NCBI GenBank assembly: GCA_027451165.1
Contig: DAIDJX010000126.1
Span: 1-9,109, forward strand
DNA: 9,109 nt
Direction: 5' to 3'
From: Prolixibacteraceae bacterium
Lineage (GTDB): Bacteria > Bacteroidota > Bacteroidia > Bacteroidales > Prolixibacteraceae
Shown here: in pieces, positions 1-7,631 of the stretch
Position numbering within the stretch: the stretch's first letter is position 1
Layout: the number at the start of each line of letters is the position of its first letter
Program-made: the position numbers and the translations under genes
Notes under the pieces: model-generated
What the model was told of the DNA's origin: nothing
Databases searched by the model: none
What the model saw: the letters and a program-made list of their open reading frames with translations, nothing else

Positions 1-1151
1 CACTTCCGGCAATCTGGTTCGGAACCGGCAGGTTATCCCTTCTTCCCGGTATTGTGAAAGGAATGGGCAATTCCCTCCTCCTTGTAACGGGAGAAAGATC
101 ATTTGCAGCTTCTTGCTATGCCCGGGAATTATTTGAAGGATTCAGAAAGAAAAATCTGCAATTCCATCAGGTCAGCATTTCCGGAGAACCCACGGTGGAA
201 ATGATTGACCAGGCGGTGGAGCGTTTCCGGACTGTCCCTGTTCAGGTGGTGGTGGCCATAGGGGGTGGCAGCGTCATCGATGCGGGCAAAGCGATTTCTG
301 CCATGCTGACCAGGGATGAGAGTGTAGAGGTGTTTCTGGAAGGGGTAGGAAATCAGGAACATCCCGGGACCAAAATCCCCTTCATCGCGGTTCCCACCAC
401 GGCTGGAACCGGGAGTGAAGCCACCAAAAATGCAGTTATCGCCAGAGTGGGACCGGATGGTTTTAAGCGCTCGCTCCGGCATGACCACTTTGTTCCTGAT
501 ATTGCCCTTATCGATCCTGAACTCTACCTGGGCTGTCCGGAAAGGGTGGCTGTTGCTTCCGGGATGGACTGTTTTGTGCAACTGACAGAAGCCTTCCTCT
601 CGACCGGTGCGAATCCTTACACCGATGCCCTGGCCCTGGAAGGACTGAATGCCATCAAAAGATCACTGACGGCATTTCTTACCGACAGAAATGATTTGAA
701 TGCAGCCACGGATATGGCTTTTGCCGCTCTTACCTCCGGTATCTGCCTGGCTAACGCGGGTTTGGGTGTCATTCACGGCTTTGCGGCTTCCGTCGGTGGA
801 ATGTTTGACATTCCCCACGGGGTGATTTGCGGTTCCCTGATGGCTGCAGCCAATGAGATCAATGTCAGGGAACTGAGAAGAACCGGAAACAATCCCGACG
901 CTTTGAAAAAATATGCTGTTTTGGGCAGGTTGTTTCTTGAAACTGCCCATGAAACAGACGATTATTATGTCGACGGTTTCATTATGTTACTCCGGCAACT
1001 CAGTGCTGAATTCCCTTTGGCTGGTTTCAGCAACTTCGGGGTAAAGTCTCAGGATACAGAAAAAATCTGCAGCCTGACCACCGTAAAAAGCAATCCGGTG
1101 GGTTTAAGCCACGGTGATTTGATGGAAATCCTCAGCAGCAGGCTTTTTTAG
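1..1151 (+). CDS. Iron-type (group III) alcohol dehydrogenase, 5' end outside the window
   Basis: NAD(P)-dependent alcohol dehydrogenase of the iron-containing family, cytosolic; the substrate cannot be told. The reading frame is open to the left edge, and the residues before the GTG at 54 (LPAIWFGTGRLSLLPGI) match the usual family N-terminus, so the true start lies upstream and the gene is partial. Visible motifs are the nucleotide-binding GGGS loop (AIGGGSVIDAGKA, about 255-293), the PTTAGTGSEAT segment (about 391-423), and the metal region. Of the four classical metal ligands, Asp (567-569) and two His (774-776 in GVIHGFA, 816-818 in IPHGV) are present. The position normally held by the second ligand, His, is Gln (579-581, in GMDCFVQLTE). 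From memory a branch of the family carries GMD...Q here, so this looks like a subfamily trait rather than decay. The stop is TAG at 1149-1151. The family call is firm; the metal and substrate are not. Confidence 0.93.
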   Translation, partial: LPAIWFGTGRLSLLPGIVKGMGNSLLLVTGERSFAASCYARELFEGFRKKNLQFHQVSISGEPTVEMIDQAVERFRTVPVQVVVAIGGGSVIDAGKAISAMLTRDESVEVFLEGVGNQEHPGTKIPFIAVPTTAGTGSEATKNAVIARVGPDGFKRSLRHDHFVPDIALIDPELYLGCPERVAVASGMDCFVQLTEAFLSTGANPYTDALALEGLNAIKRSLTAFLTDRNDLNAATDMAFAALTSGICLANAGLGVIHGFAASVGGMFDIPHGVICGSLMAAANEINVRELRRTGNNPDALKKYAVLGRLFLETAHETDDYYVDGFIMLLRQLSAEFPLAGFSNFGVKSQDTEKICSLTTVKSNPVGLSHGDLMEILSSRLF

Positions 1152-1198
1152 GGGAAAGGGGGTTGCCGGATAACAAAATCTGATTCAGGCCTGCTGAA

Positions 1199-1393
1199 AA
1201 ACTCCGGCAGGAGTTTCCGGTGAATAACCTCCGGTTTTAACCGGAGGTGAAAAATGCAGGCAAAACGACAACCCCGGAGTGGGTTGACTCCCTTATGCTC
1301 CTCCCGGAGAACACCCTTCGGGGTTCCTGAAGACATCTCTCTCAATCCCTCCGGTTGAAACCGGAGGTTATTCAAAGTATATCCCTACGGGAT
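1199..1393. repeat. Mirrored REP/BIME-like hairpin element
   Basis: This fills most of the 289-bp gap between the dehydrogenase and the cyclophilin gene, and no coding sequence is evident in it. A perfect 16-bp inverted repeat, TGAATAACCTCCGGTT (1221-1236) and its complement (1359-1374), encloses 122 bp. Each end also forms its own tight hairpin: 1227-1248 (10-bp stem, 2-nt loop) and 1348-1367 (9-bp stem, 2-nt loop). Outside each lies a smaller palindrome: AAACTCC/GGAGTTT (1199-1216) on the left and ATCCC/GGGAT (1381-1393) on the right. The interior holds further short stems, such as 1313-1324 with a TTCG loop. The order small hairpin, TGAATAA, large hairpin is thus mirrored, as in paired REP units. 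Such elements are often mobilised in trans by a RAYT-type transposase; none is encoded here. It may also affect transcript ends after the dehydrogenase. Confidence 0.75.
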
Positions 1394-1428
1394 TTGATCA
1401 TCCCGAAAAATCATTTTGATAATTTACC

Positions 1429-1436
1429 TAATTTCG
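1429..1436 (+). promoter_or_regulatory. Possible -7 box for the cyclophilin gene
   Basis: TAATTTCG differs by one base from the Bacteroidota -7 consensus TAnnTTTG and ends 4 nt before the ATG at 1441. Used as such, it would give a nearly leaderless transcript. No TTG -33 element sits at the expected 19-21 bp, so the call is weak. Confidence 0.3.
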
Positions 1437-1440
1437 CCCA

Positions 1441-2031
1441 ATGAAGAAACTGGTTTTCATATTTGCCCTGGTACTTGTGTTCCAGCCTGATGTAAGCGGA
1501 AAACCACGAAGATCCGTGGAAACCATCATCATCCGCACGGAGCTGGGCGATATCCGTGCCCGTCTTGATCTGAGCAGGGCACCTGTGACATCCGGTAATT
1601 TCCTGCGCTATATCGCGGCCCGGTTGTTCGACAGCGCCTGCTTTTACCGGATAGTCAGGATGGATAACCAGCCTCAGAACAAGGTGAAGATAGAAGTGAT
1701 CCAGGGAGGAAGGTACAAGGAGGAAGGAAACGGGTTTCCGCCAATCGTCCATGAAACCACCCTGATGACAGGTATCCGTCACCGGAACGGAACCATTTCC
1801 ATGGCGAGAAATGAACCCGGCACCGCGACTTCTGAATTTTTTATCTGCATCGGAAAGCAACCTGAACTCGATTATGGTGGTAGAAGAAACCCTGACGGGC
1901 AGGGTTTTGCCGCCTTTGGGAAGGTCACCCGCGGAATGAAAGTGGTGAGGCGGATACATACCTCACATGCACCCGGCCAGTACCTTGAAAAACCGGTTCA
2001 GATATTTAACATATGCAATGCCGGGAAATAA
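1441..2031 (+). CDS. Exported cyclophilin-type peptidyl-prolyl cis-trans isomerase
   Basis: Isomerises Xaa-Pro bonds and probably helps proteins fold in the periplasm. The product is 196 aa. An N-terminal signal peptide is visible (MKK, hydrophobic residues 4-14, likely cleavage after SG at 19-20). The cyclophilin domain spans about 28-190 and opens with IIIRTELGDIRARL. Catalytic-site motifs are recognisable: FYRI with Arg70 (equivalent to human CypA Arg55), IQGG with Gln88 (Gln63), SMAR (119-123) and FFIC with Phe134 (Phe113). The Trp121 position of CypA appears to be Glu142, and an insertion follows (GGRRNPDGQG), as in many bacterial forms, so cyclosporin binding would be poor. The ATG at 1441 is chosen because the signal peptide begins there. 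It is the first of four co-directional exported-protein genes; the next start is 66 bp downstream. Its substrate is unknown. Confidence 0.92.
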   Translation: MKKLVFIFALVLVFQPDVSGKPRRSVETIIIRTELGDIRARLDLSRAPVTSGNFLRYIAARLFDSACFYRIVRMDNQPQNKVKIEVIQGGRYKEEGNGFPPIVHETTLMTGIRHRNGTISMARNEPGTATSEFFICIGKQPELDYGGRRNPDGQGFAAFGKVTRGMKVVRRIHTSHAPGQYLEKPVQIFNICNAGK

Positions 2032-2097
2032 TTTGTAACATTGTTCTCTTTTTGTATACCAATTACAGGTCGAAGGACTTTTAACAGTTGTTTTTAT

Positions 2098-3651
2098 ATG
2101 AAATTATCCGTTTTTCTATTGTTAATCCTCTTCATTGCAGGGCAAATCTCAGGGAAGAATACAAAAAAAGGTTTGTCGGTGATTACCCCTGAATTATTGC
2201 GGCAACATATTGATTTTCTGGCTTCTGATTCCCTGAAAGGACGGAATACACCCAGCCCGGAACTGGAACTTGCGGCTGATTACATAGCCAAGGAGTTTGC
2301 TGCACTGAGTATCCGGCCTGTCCAAAACAGCTGGTTTCAGCCGGTGCCCATCATTTCCCGGAACCTGGATATAGACCGCTGCCAATTGGCAATCACCCTT
2401 GGGGATCAAAAAAAGAACTTCAGATTAAAGACAGATTACAATCCATTTGAAATGACGGCTGATACCGTGGTTGCCTCCTCCCTGGTTTTTGCGGGGTATG
2501 GTATTACCGCCCCTGAGTATCAGTATGATGATTATGATGGGGTTGATGTGAGGGGCAAAATTGTGCTGATCATGAAGCATGAACCCGGCGAAAAAGATAC
2601 GGCTTCCTGCTTCAACGGGATCAGGGAGACCAGGCACTCCCAAACCAGTGTAAAACTGGAAAATGCCATGAAACATGGGGCTATTGGCCTGATGATCGTT
2701 ACCGATCCGCTCAATCACATGCTGCTGAACCCACAGGGGCATCCCTGGCCGGCCCTTTCCAGTTTCATGACCCAGGATAACCTGCCTGTGGAAATGAAAG
2801 ACGGAAAGAGAACAATACCCTGCATTCAGGTGGGCGAAACCGTCGTTAAAGCGCTTTTTGGCAGTGTGGATTCCCTCAGGAGTATTCAAAAAAGCATCGA
2901 CCAGTCGCTGAAACCCCGCTCATTCGAAGTGCCGGCTTCCGGTTGTCTCCTGCAAACGGCGCTCAAAATCACCCGCTATCCGGTAAACAATGTTATTGGG
3001 ATACTGGAAGGGAGTGACCCGGTATTGAAAAATGAATTTGTGGTTATCGGCGGGCATTATGACCATGTCGGGGTTCAGAAAGTCCAACGGCAGGGGGAGG
3101 ATAATATTTTCAACGGGGCTGATGACAATGCCTCAGGAACAGCCGGCGTGCTGGCAGTTGCCAAGGCCTTTTCCGCCATGAAAAAACACCCCGCCAGATC
3201 GGTGGTATTTATCCTGTTCGCCGGTGAAGAAAAGGGGTTGTTTGGATCACAACATTACTGTGACCATCCGGTGGTTCCCCTGGACAAATCGGTGGTCATG
3301 CTCAACCTGGACATGATCAGCCGTAACGGATCGGATACGCTGCAACTGGACGGACTGGCCTATAACCCTGATCTGGCCTCGATCCTGATGTCTGAAGCCA
3401 GAAAATTAAACCTCCGGAATTACCCCGGGGAAGAAGATTTGTTTAAACGCAGCGACCATTACAATTTCTACAGGAAAGGGGTTTCCGCGATCAACATCAC
3501 TTCAGGTCTCCATTCTGATTATCATACGGTCAGGGACAATCCCGACAGCGTAGATCCGGCCAAAGCAGCCCTGATCTCCAGGCTGATCTTCAAAACGGCA
3601 TGGAAAATTGCCGGTGAACCGATTTACCTGAAGACGGTTCCGATCCGTTAA
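2098..3651 (+). CDS. Secreted M28-family zinc aminopeptidase with PA domain
   Basis: Metallo-aminopeptidase that removes N-terminal residues from peptides, probably in the periplasm or outside the cell. The product is 517 aa from the ATG at 2098, which gives a clean signal peptide (MKLSVFLLLILFIAGQISG). An in-frame TTG at 2041 would add 19 residues that spoil it, so it is not used. A PA (protease-associated) insert covers about residues 121-260 (LVFAGYGITAPE, VRGKIVLIMKHEPG, GAIGLMIV). The catalytic M28 domain covers about 296-510 and keeps the full dinuclear zinc set: His320 (GGHYDH), Asp343 (GADDNASG), Glu377 as general base with Glu378 as ligand (AGEEKG), Asp405 (NLDM) and His476 (SDYHTVRD). 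It is therefore expected to be active. Codon use looks like its neighbours. It lies 66 bp from the genes on both sides, compatible with an operon. Cleavage specificity cannot be read from the sequence. Confidence 0.94.
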   Translation: MKLSVFLLLILFIAGQISGKNTKKGLSVITPELLRQHIDFLASDSLKGRNTPSPELELAADYIAKEFAALSIRPVQNSWFQPVPIISRNLDIDRCQLAITLGDQKKNFRLKTDYNPFEMTADTVVASSLVFAGYGITAPEYQYDDYDGVDVRGKIVLIMKHEPGEKDTASCFNGIRETRHSQTSVKLENAMKHGAIGLMIVTDPLNHMLLNPQGHPWPALSSFMTQDNLPVEMKDGKRTIPCIQVGETVVKALFGSVDSLRSIQKSIDQSLKPRSFEVPASGCLLQTALKITRYPVNNVIGILEGSDPVLKNEFVVIGGHYDHVGVQKVQRQGEDNIFNGADDNASGTAGVLAVAKAFSAMKKHPARSVVFILFAGEEKGLFGSQHYCDHPVVPLDKSVVMLNLDMISRNGSDTLQLDGLAYNPDLASILMSEARKLNLRNYPGEEDLFKRSDHYNFYRKGVSAINITSGLHSDYHTVRDNPDSVDPAKAALISRLIFKTAWKIAGEPIYLKTVPIR

Positions 3652-3717
3652 ACCACCAGGTTTCAGAAATCAGTGTATTCGTCAACTATTATTTAATCAT
3701 TTATAAAAATTAATGCA

Positions 3718-4560
3718 ATGAAAAGAAATTTTGTAAAAACACTCTTCTTATTTCTGCTGGTTATTCCAGGTATCCATCTTTATTCGCAGAATACCTGGCT
3801 GCTGAAGTATCAGTTTGAAAAGGGGAAGGCATATGATCAAATCAGCCGGACAACCCAGGACATTGTCCAGACGGTGAACGGGCAGGACATAAAAATCCTC
3901 TCTGAAATTGCTTCAACAAACAGCTTTCAAGTAGAAAACCGGGATGCAGACGGAAACGCCACCCTGTTGTTTTCTGCGCAGGATCTCTCCGTCCGCTCAG
4001 CCGCCATGGGAAGAGATACAACCCTGAAATATACCGGCATGAAGGATAAAGTCAGGGTAAAACTGACGCCTGCAGGCAAATCCCTTTCGTCAGTAGTAGT
4101 TGATTCCAGCGAGGTTTCTTCGATTGTGAGCCAGTTAAATATGGGCGACATGCGGCATCTTCCGGGGAAAGAGGTGAAAGTGGGAGAAACCTGGCAGGAT
4201 CAGCTGGTGGTAAACAAAGAAAAATCTGCGGGCAGCCCCATTGCCATGGAGATTACCACGGATACTGAATATACCCTGAAAGGCAGCGAACCGGTAAACG
4301 GGAAAGAATTGCTGAAAATAGCTTTTACGGGGACAATGAACATGAAGGGTAAGGGAATGCAGATGGGCATGGACATGTACCTGGAGGGCACCGGCAAAAA
4401 TCAGGGATTCTTTTACTATGATCCGGCCGCTTTTATGATCGTTTCCTCTGAAGATAATTCGGAAATGGAGATCAGCGTGGCAGTAACCGGACCGCAGAAT
4501 CTGACCATTCCGATGACTCAGAGCGTGAAGTCGGTCACCACTTTCACAGAGCGAAAATAA
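3718..4560 (+). CDS. Secreted protein of unknown function, DUF6263-like
   Basis: The product is 280 aa. The N-terminus is a signal peptide (MKRNFVKTLFLFLLVIPGIHLYSQ) with a likely cut near SQ-N at 24-25. The mature part opens with WLLKYQFEKGKAYDQ and contains a GETWQDQL motif near the middle. It is rich in alternating hydrophobic/polar stretches, suggesting a mostly beta fold. These features resemble the DUF6263 group of Bacteroidota envelope proteins, a judgement from memory of the pattern. There is a Met/Gly/Lys-rich stretch (about residues 202-222, MNMKGKGMQMGMDMY). No catalytic motif, lipobox or C-terminal sorting domain is seen. It sits between a secreted peptidase and a small lipoprotein, so an envelope role is likely; the actual function is unknown. 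Confidence 0.85.
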   Translation: MKRNFVKTLFLFLLVIPGIHLYSQNTWLLKYQFEKGKAYDQISRTTQDIVQTVNGQDIKILSEIASTNSFQVENRDADGNATLLFSAQDLSVRSAAMGRDTTLKYTGMKDKVRVKLTPAGKSLSSVVVDSSEVSSIVSQLNMGDMRHLPGKEVKVGETWQDQLVVNKEKSAGSPIAMEITTDTEYTLKGSEPVNGKELLKIAFTGTMNMKGKGMQMGMDMYLEGTGKNQGFFYYDPAAFMIVSSEDNSEMEISVAVTGPQNLTIPMTQSVKSVTTFTERK

Positions 4561-4566
4561 CAAGGC

Positions 4567-4596
4567 TTGCCGGTATTACTTTTTTGCTTAAATTAG
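4567..4596 (+). promoter_or_regulatory. Bacteroidota-type promoter for the small lipoprotein gene
   Basis: TTG (4567-4569) and TAAATTAG (4589-4596) are separated by 19 bp, matching the phylum's -33/-7 pattern TTG-N19-21-TAnnTTTG with one mismatch in the -7 box. Transcription would start a few bases before the ATG at 4612, so this gene may be expressed separately from those upstream. Confidence 0.5.
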
Positions 4597-4611
4597 GCCA
4601 TTTCTGAAAAC

Positions 4612-5217
4612 ATGAAAAAACTTGCAGTTTTCCTGCTGTCGGCCCTGGTGTTCATGATGTGCACCGAAAAGAAAGGCAGGCTCTACGAGGTGGAGTTGAA
4701 ACAGGCCGAAGAGATGAAATCCGGAGTCCGGGTTGAAAATGTTTTTTTAGATCTGAAATATGGGTTGTCCCAGAGTGCTGTTTTCAGCCGGTTCCGGCAA
4801 CTGGCATACCAGGGGGTGATTGATCTGGGTAAGGGGAGCGTGTTCGAGTATACCATGAAACTGGATACTCAAACCGTCAAGGCAGGTTTCCATACGGAGT
4901 TTTACCATGATAGTCTCTACAGTTTTTCACTCCTGCTGAAAGGGAAAAATGAGGCGGAAGCTGAAACCCTCAGACAGCTTATGCTTAAGGAGCTGAAGAT
5001 GAAATTTGGTGAACCCTTTGTGATTCCTTCGGAAGAAGATACCACCAAAAGAGATTTTTATTTTGTAAAGGACAACCAGCGCATAGAACTTTTGTATCCT
5101 TTCCAGGCCAGAAAGTGTGCAGTTACTTATGTGGATTATCCGATGGAAACAAGGATGATCCAGGAAGAGATGCGTTTGGAGAAGGAAGCCAGGAAGAAAA
5201 ACAATCAGAAGAAATAA
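4612..5217 (+). CDS. Putative small lipoprotein of unknown function
   Basis: The product is 201 aa. The start MKKLAVFLLSALVFMMC is a short lipoprotein-type signal ending at Cys17. The lipobox (FMMC) is poorer than the usual L-[AS]-[GA]-C, so lipidation is likely but not certain. The sequence after the Cys (TEKKG) does not clearly show the acidic surface-export signal known from Bacteroidota. The middle alternates charged and hydrophobic segments (DLKYGLSQSAVFSRFRQLAYQG, FHTEFYHDSLYSFSLLL), a pattern that recalls small alpha/beta domains for following folding or assembly, but I do not recognise the family. The C-terminus (about 175-201) is strongly charged and helical (EEMRLEKEARKKNNQKK). A promoter-like sequence lies just upstream, and its stop codon abuts the shared terminator. 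Confidence 0.82.
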   Translation: MKKLAVFLLSALVFMMCTEKKGRLYEVELKQAEEMKSGVRVENVFLDLKYGLSQSAVFSRFRQLAYQGVIDLGKGSVFEYTMKLDTQTVKAGFHTEFYHDSLYSFSLLLKGKNEAEAETLRQLMLKELKMKFGEPFVIPSEEDTTKRDFYFVKDNQRIELLYPFQARKCAVTYVDYPMETRMIQEEMRLEKEARKKNNQKK

Positions 5218-5254
5218 AAAAGAGACCGTCTCTACGCTGAGATGGTCTCTTTTT
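5216..5254. terminator. Bidirectional rho-independent terminator between convergent genes
   Basis: The hairpin 5221-5250 has AGAGACC pairing with GGTCTCT, extended inward by GTCTC/GAGAT (one G-T pair), with a 6-nt loop at 5233-5238. A runs at 5216-5220 and T runs at 5251-5254 flank it, so it can stop transcripts from both the + lipoprotein gene (stop at 5217) and the - TIM-barrel gene (stop at 5266). Confidence 0.88.
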
Positions 5255-5265
5255 CTGAATACATT

Positions 5266-6174
5266 TTATACCAGAATTTTTGTCGTCAGGTTGCTGATAC
5301 TGGTTTCCAGCGCCTCAAAGGGTTTCCCGTTGCCCTGGTTGTCATCTTCCACAAAGAAATGTTTCATGCCGGCCACTTCTTTGGAAGCCATGATCCCTTT
5401 GAAATCGATTACACCTGCGCCTACCGGGGCAATATCATCCTTGATCACATCAAAAAATGGCTCCTGTTTGGTAAACATATCCTTGAAGTGGAACAGTTGG
5501 AAGCGTCCAGGATATTTGTTGAACATTTCCACGAGGTTCTGACCTGCTTTGGATGCCCAGAAGAAGTCGATCTCCATGGTTATCAGGTCTGCATCCATCT
5601 CCTTCAGGAAAATGTAATAATAAGGAACAATGCCGTCAACCGTGGCAAATTCAAAATTGTGGTTGTGGTATCCAAACTGGATGCCCACGCCTTTCATGAT
5701 TTTCCCCACCTGGTTCCAGTCGGCAATCATTTTCTTGTACATTTCAACATTGCGGTCTTTTTCTTCAATCCAGGGCTGAACGCAATATTTTACGCCCAAT
5801 GCTGCATGATCATCGGCCATTTTCTGGGCGTTCTCCAGGGTAATACCGGCAGCTTCCACTTGTGTGTGGCTGCTTAAGGCGTTCATACCCAGATCTTCCA
5901 CCATCTTTCTGAATTCCACCGGTGAAAATCCATAGAATTTGCCCTCTTTATAATTGGCCAATTCCAGGTTTTTGTAGCCCAGCTCCGACAATTTCTGGAG
6001 GGTGCCTTTGACATCGGCATCCATGGCATCGCGGATGGAATACAACTGGAGTCCAACCCCGAAGCTTTTTCTGTCGGGAGTTTTGGGAGCAGGGTTACAA
6101 CCCAACTGTCCCAGGGCAGCCATCCCCAGGGTACCCAAGGCCGAAATTTTTAGAAAATCTCTTCTGTTTTGCAT
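5266..6174 (-). CDS. Tat-exported xylose-isomerase-like TIM-barrel lipoprotein (sugar isomerase/epimerase family)
   Basis: The product is 302 aa. The N-terminus carries a twin-arginine signal (NRRDFLK, residues 3-9), a hydrophobic stretch and a lipobox-like LGQLGC ending at Cys26. It is therefore likely exported folded, perhaps with its metal, and anchored to a membrane. The rest is an AP-endonuclease-2/xylose-isomerase-like TIM barrel. It starts with FGVGLQLYSIRD (38-49) and includes YHNHNFEF with Glu175, EIDFFW with Asp203, HFKD with His229 and VEDD with Glu276. These four fit the Glu-Asp-His-Glu metal set of the sugar epimerase branch. Relatives are common in Bacteroidota and are usually annotated as sugar phosphate isomerase/epimerase; some take part in 3-keto-sugar pathways, but the substrate here is not known, and phosphate sugars are unlikely outside the cytoplasm. 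None of the usual oxidoreductase or DUF1080 partners is in the window. It lies 94 bp downstream of the kinase gene on the same strand. Confidence 0.9.
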   Translation of the reverse strand: MQNRRDFLKISALGTLGMAALGQLGCNPAPKTPDRKSFGVGLQLYSIRDAMDADVKGTLQKLSELGYKNLELANYKEGKFYGFSPVEFRKMVEDLGMNALSSHTQVEAAGITLENAQKMADDHAALGVKYCVQPWIEEKDRNVEMYKKMIADWNQVGKIMKGVGIQFGYHNHNFEFATVDGIVPYYYIFLKEMDADLITMEIDFFWASKAGQNLVEMFNKYPGRFQLFHFKDMFTKQEPFFDVIKDDIAPVGAGVIDFKGIMASKEVAGMKHFFVEDDNQGNGKPFEALETSISNLTTKILV

Positions 6175-6268
6175 AATCGTATCGGTTTAATAATGAATGT
6201 TTTGTTCGTTTTTATTCTGAAAATTGCGTTTAAAAATAATACAATTCAGCCGTAATGGAAAGAAATCC

Positions 6269-7630
6269 TCATTTTTCATCCCTTTTTTTGAAGTGCATCC
6301 GGAAGGTGGTCCCTTGGCCGGCTGAACTATTAACTTCAATATCAGCATTATGCAATTCAGCAATTCGGGCAACGAGAGACAGGCCGATACCGGACCCTGC
6401 AATCTGCTTGGCATTTGATCCCCGTTTAAATGGCTTGAAGACATCCCTGATTTCACCTTCCGGTATACCAATCCCGGAATCCCGGACGGAGATAGACAGC
6501 ATTCCGGGTACAGGATAGAGGCTCACCTCTACTTCTCCTGTTGAAAATTTGCAGGCGTTTTCGATGAGGTTCATGAAAACGGTAGTCAGCAGACCTGTAT
6601 TCCCATTGATGATCAGATCGTTTTCTGTTTCCGGATAATGAAAAACCGGGATGATTTTCCGGTCAGGGAATTTTACTTTATTCAGTCTGATCACTTCAAG
6701 CAATAGTTCATCCATTCTGATTTCGGAGAAAACAACCTGTGTTTCATTTTCAAGCTGGGTGAGTTCCAGCAATCCGGAAATCAGCCGGTTTAATTTCTGC
6801 AAGTCCCTGTTCATTCCTTTGATATGAGCATTCAACTCTTCTTTTGTGGATTCCCTGTTCAGGATATAATCTGTTTCCGCCATCATAACGGCCAGTGGTG
6901 TGCGCAATTCATGGGAAGCATTTGATACAAACTGATCCTGACTCCGGAAAACCTGTTCCAGCCTGGAAAGCAATTGGTTAAAGGTGACAGCCAGTTGTTC
7001 AATCTCATCCTTTCCCTTTCCCTCTTTTAATCTTTTGTTGAGTTTGGTATAGTTGATGCCCTGCACTTCGGTTACAATCTGTGCAATTGGTTTCATGGCC
7101 AGCCTGGAAAACCAGTAGGAAGCTGAAATGCAAATCCAGGTGCTGAAAAGGATAGACCAAAAAAGAATTCTTTTTAATTCTCTCAGGTTTTCATATCCCT
7201 GGCGATCAAAAGCCAGTACAAAGACACGGTAAACCTGTCTCTTCAGTTCATGCCGGTAATTGACTCCGACCTTGTTGCCCAGGGTAAAAAAATACAAGGG
7301 CGACTTGTCCGCGGAATGACTCTGCACAAATCCTTCATTCAGGTCATGAATCCGGTACTGGTAAATAATATCACGGGCAGAATTGGTGATTACAATTTCC
7401 TGGCCCTCCAATAAACGGGTAGTTTCCTGGATTTTATTCAGCAGGACGGAATCTACCTCTACCACATTGATCAGCAGAATGGCGGTGTTTTGTGCCTGGA
7501 TGATCAGATTCTCCCTGAATTTTGTCCGGTGACTGGTGTAGGAAAAATAATAAACAAGAATGGAAAAGAAAAGTAAAATACTCAGAACCAAAATGGTAAA
7601 ACGAATGGAAAGTTTTGTTTTTATGTTCAT
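6269..7630 (-). CDS. Two-component sensor histidine kinase (HAMP-HisKA-HATPase)
   Basis: Membrane kinase that phosphorylates the response regulator encoded just upstream. The product is 453 aa from the ATG at 7630, 1 bp after the regulator's stop. A longer in-frame start at 7669 would overlap the regulator by 38 bp and is less likely. Domains in order: TM1 about 9-30; a periplasmic sensor of about 125 residues with no recognised fold; TM2 about 155-175; HAMP about 176-228; HisKA with phospho-acceptor His240 (NASHELRTPLA); HATPase with N box Asn358 (MNLIENA), G1 DSGIG (384-388), F box (PFKRGS) and G2 GSGIG (412-416). All key residues are intact. The architecture and the sensor start (VEVDSVLLNKI) recall a kinase group widespread in Bacteroidota, but the signal is unknown. 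Tight spacing implies one mRNA with the regulator. Confidence 0.95.
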   Translation of the reverse strand: MNIKTKLSIRFTILVLSILLFFSILVYYFSYTSHRTKFRENLIIQAQNTAILLINVVEVDSVLLNKIQETTRLLEGQEIVITNSARDIIYQYRIHDLNEGFVQSHSADKSPLYFFTLGNKVGVNYRHELKRQVYRVFVLAFDRQGYENLRELKRILFWSILFSTWICISASYWFSRLAMKPIAQIVTEVQGINYTKLNKRLKEGKGKDEIEQLAVTFNQLLSRLEQVFRSQDQFVSNASHELRTPLAVMMAETDYILNRESTKEELNAHIKGMNRDLQKLNRLISGLLELTQLENETQVVFSEIRMDELLLEVIRLNKVKFPDRKIIPVFHYPETENDLIINGNTGLLTTVFMNLIENACKFSTGEVEVSLYPVPGMLSISVRDSGIGIPEGEIRDVFKPFKRGSNAKQIAGSGIGLSLVARIAELHNADIEVNSSAGQGTTFRMHFKKRDEK

Positions 7631-7631
7631 T

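Noticed and set aside
54..56. GTG as the start of the alcohol dehydrogenase
   Set aside because: The frame stays open to the window edge and the 17 preceding residues (positions 3-53) match the normal family N-terminus, so the gene begins outside the window.
1148..1375. 75-codon minus-strand frame across the gap after the dehydrogenase
   Set aside because: It is made of the hairpin repeats, and its start codon lies in the right-hand repeat.
1411..1959. 182-codon minus-strand frame
   Set aside because: Antisense shadow of the cyclophilin gene, with no domain or start signal.
2041..2097. TTG start adding 19 residues to the M28 peptidase
   Set aside because: The ATG at 2098 opens a clean signal peptide; the extension is Cys/Phe-rich, unlike a secretory start, and lies in intergenic-type sequence.
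5242..5877. 211-codon open frame on + opposite the TIM-barrel gene
   Set aside because: It is antisense to a well-supported conserved gene, starts inside the terminator region and its product resembles no family.
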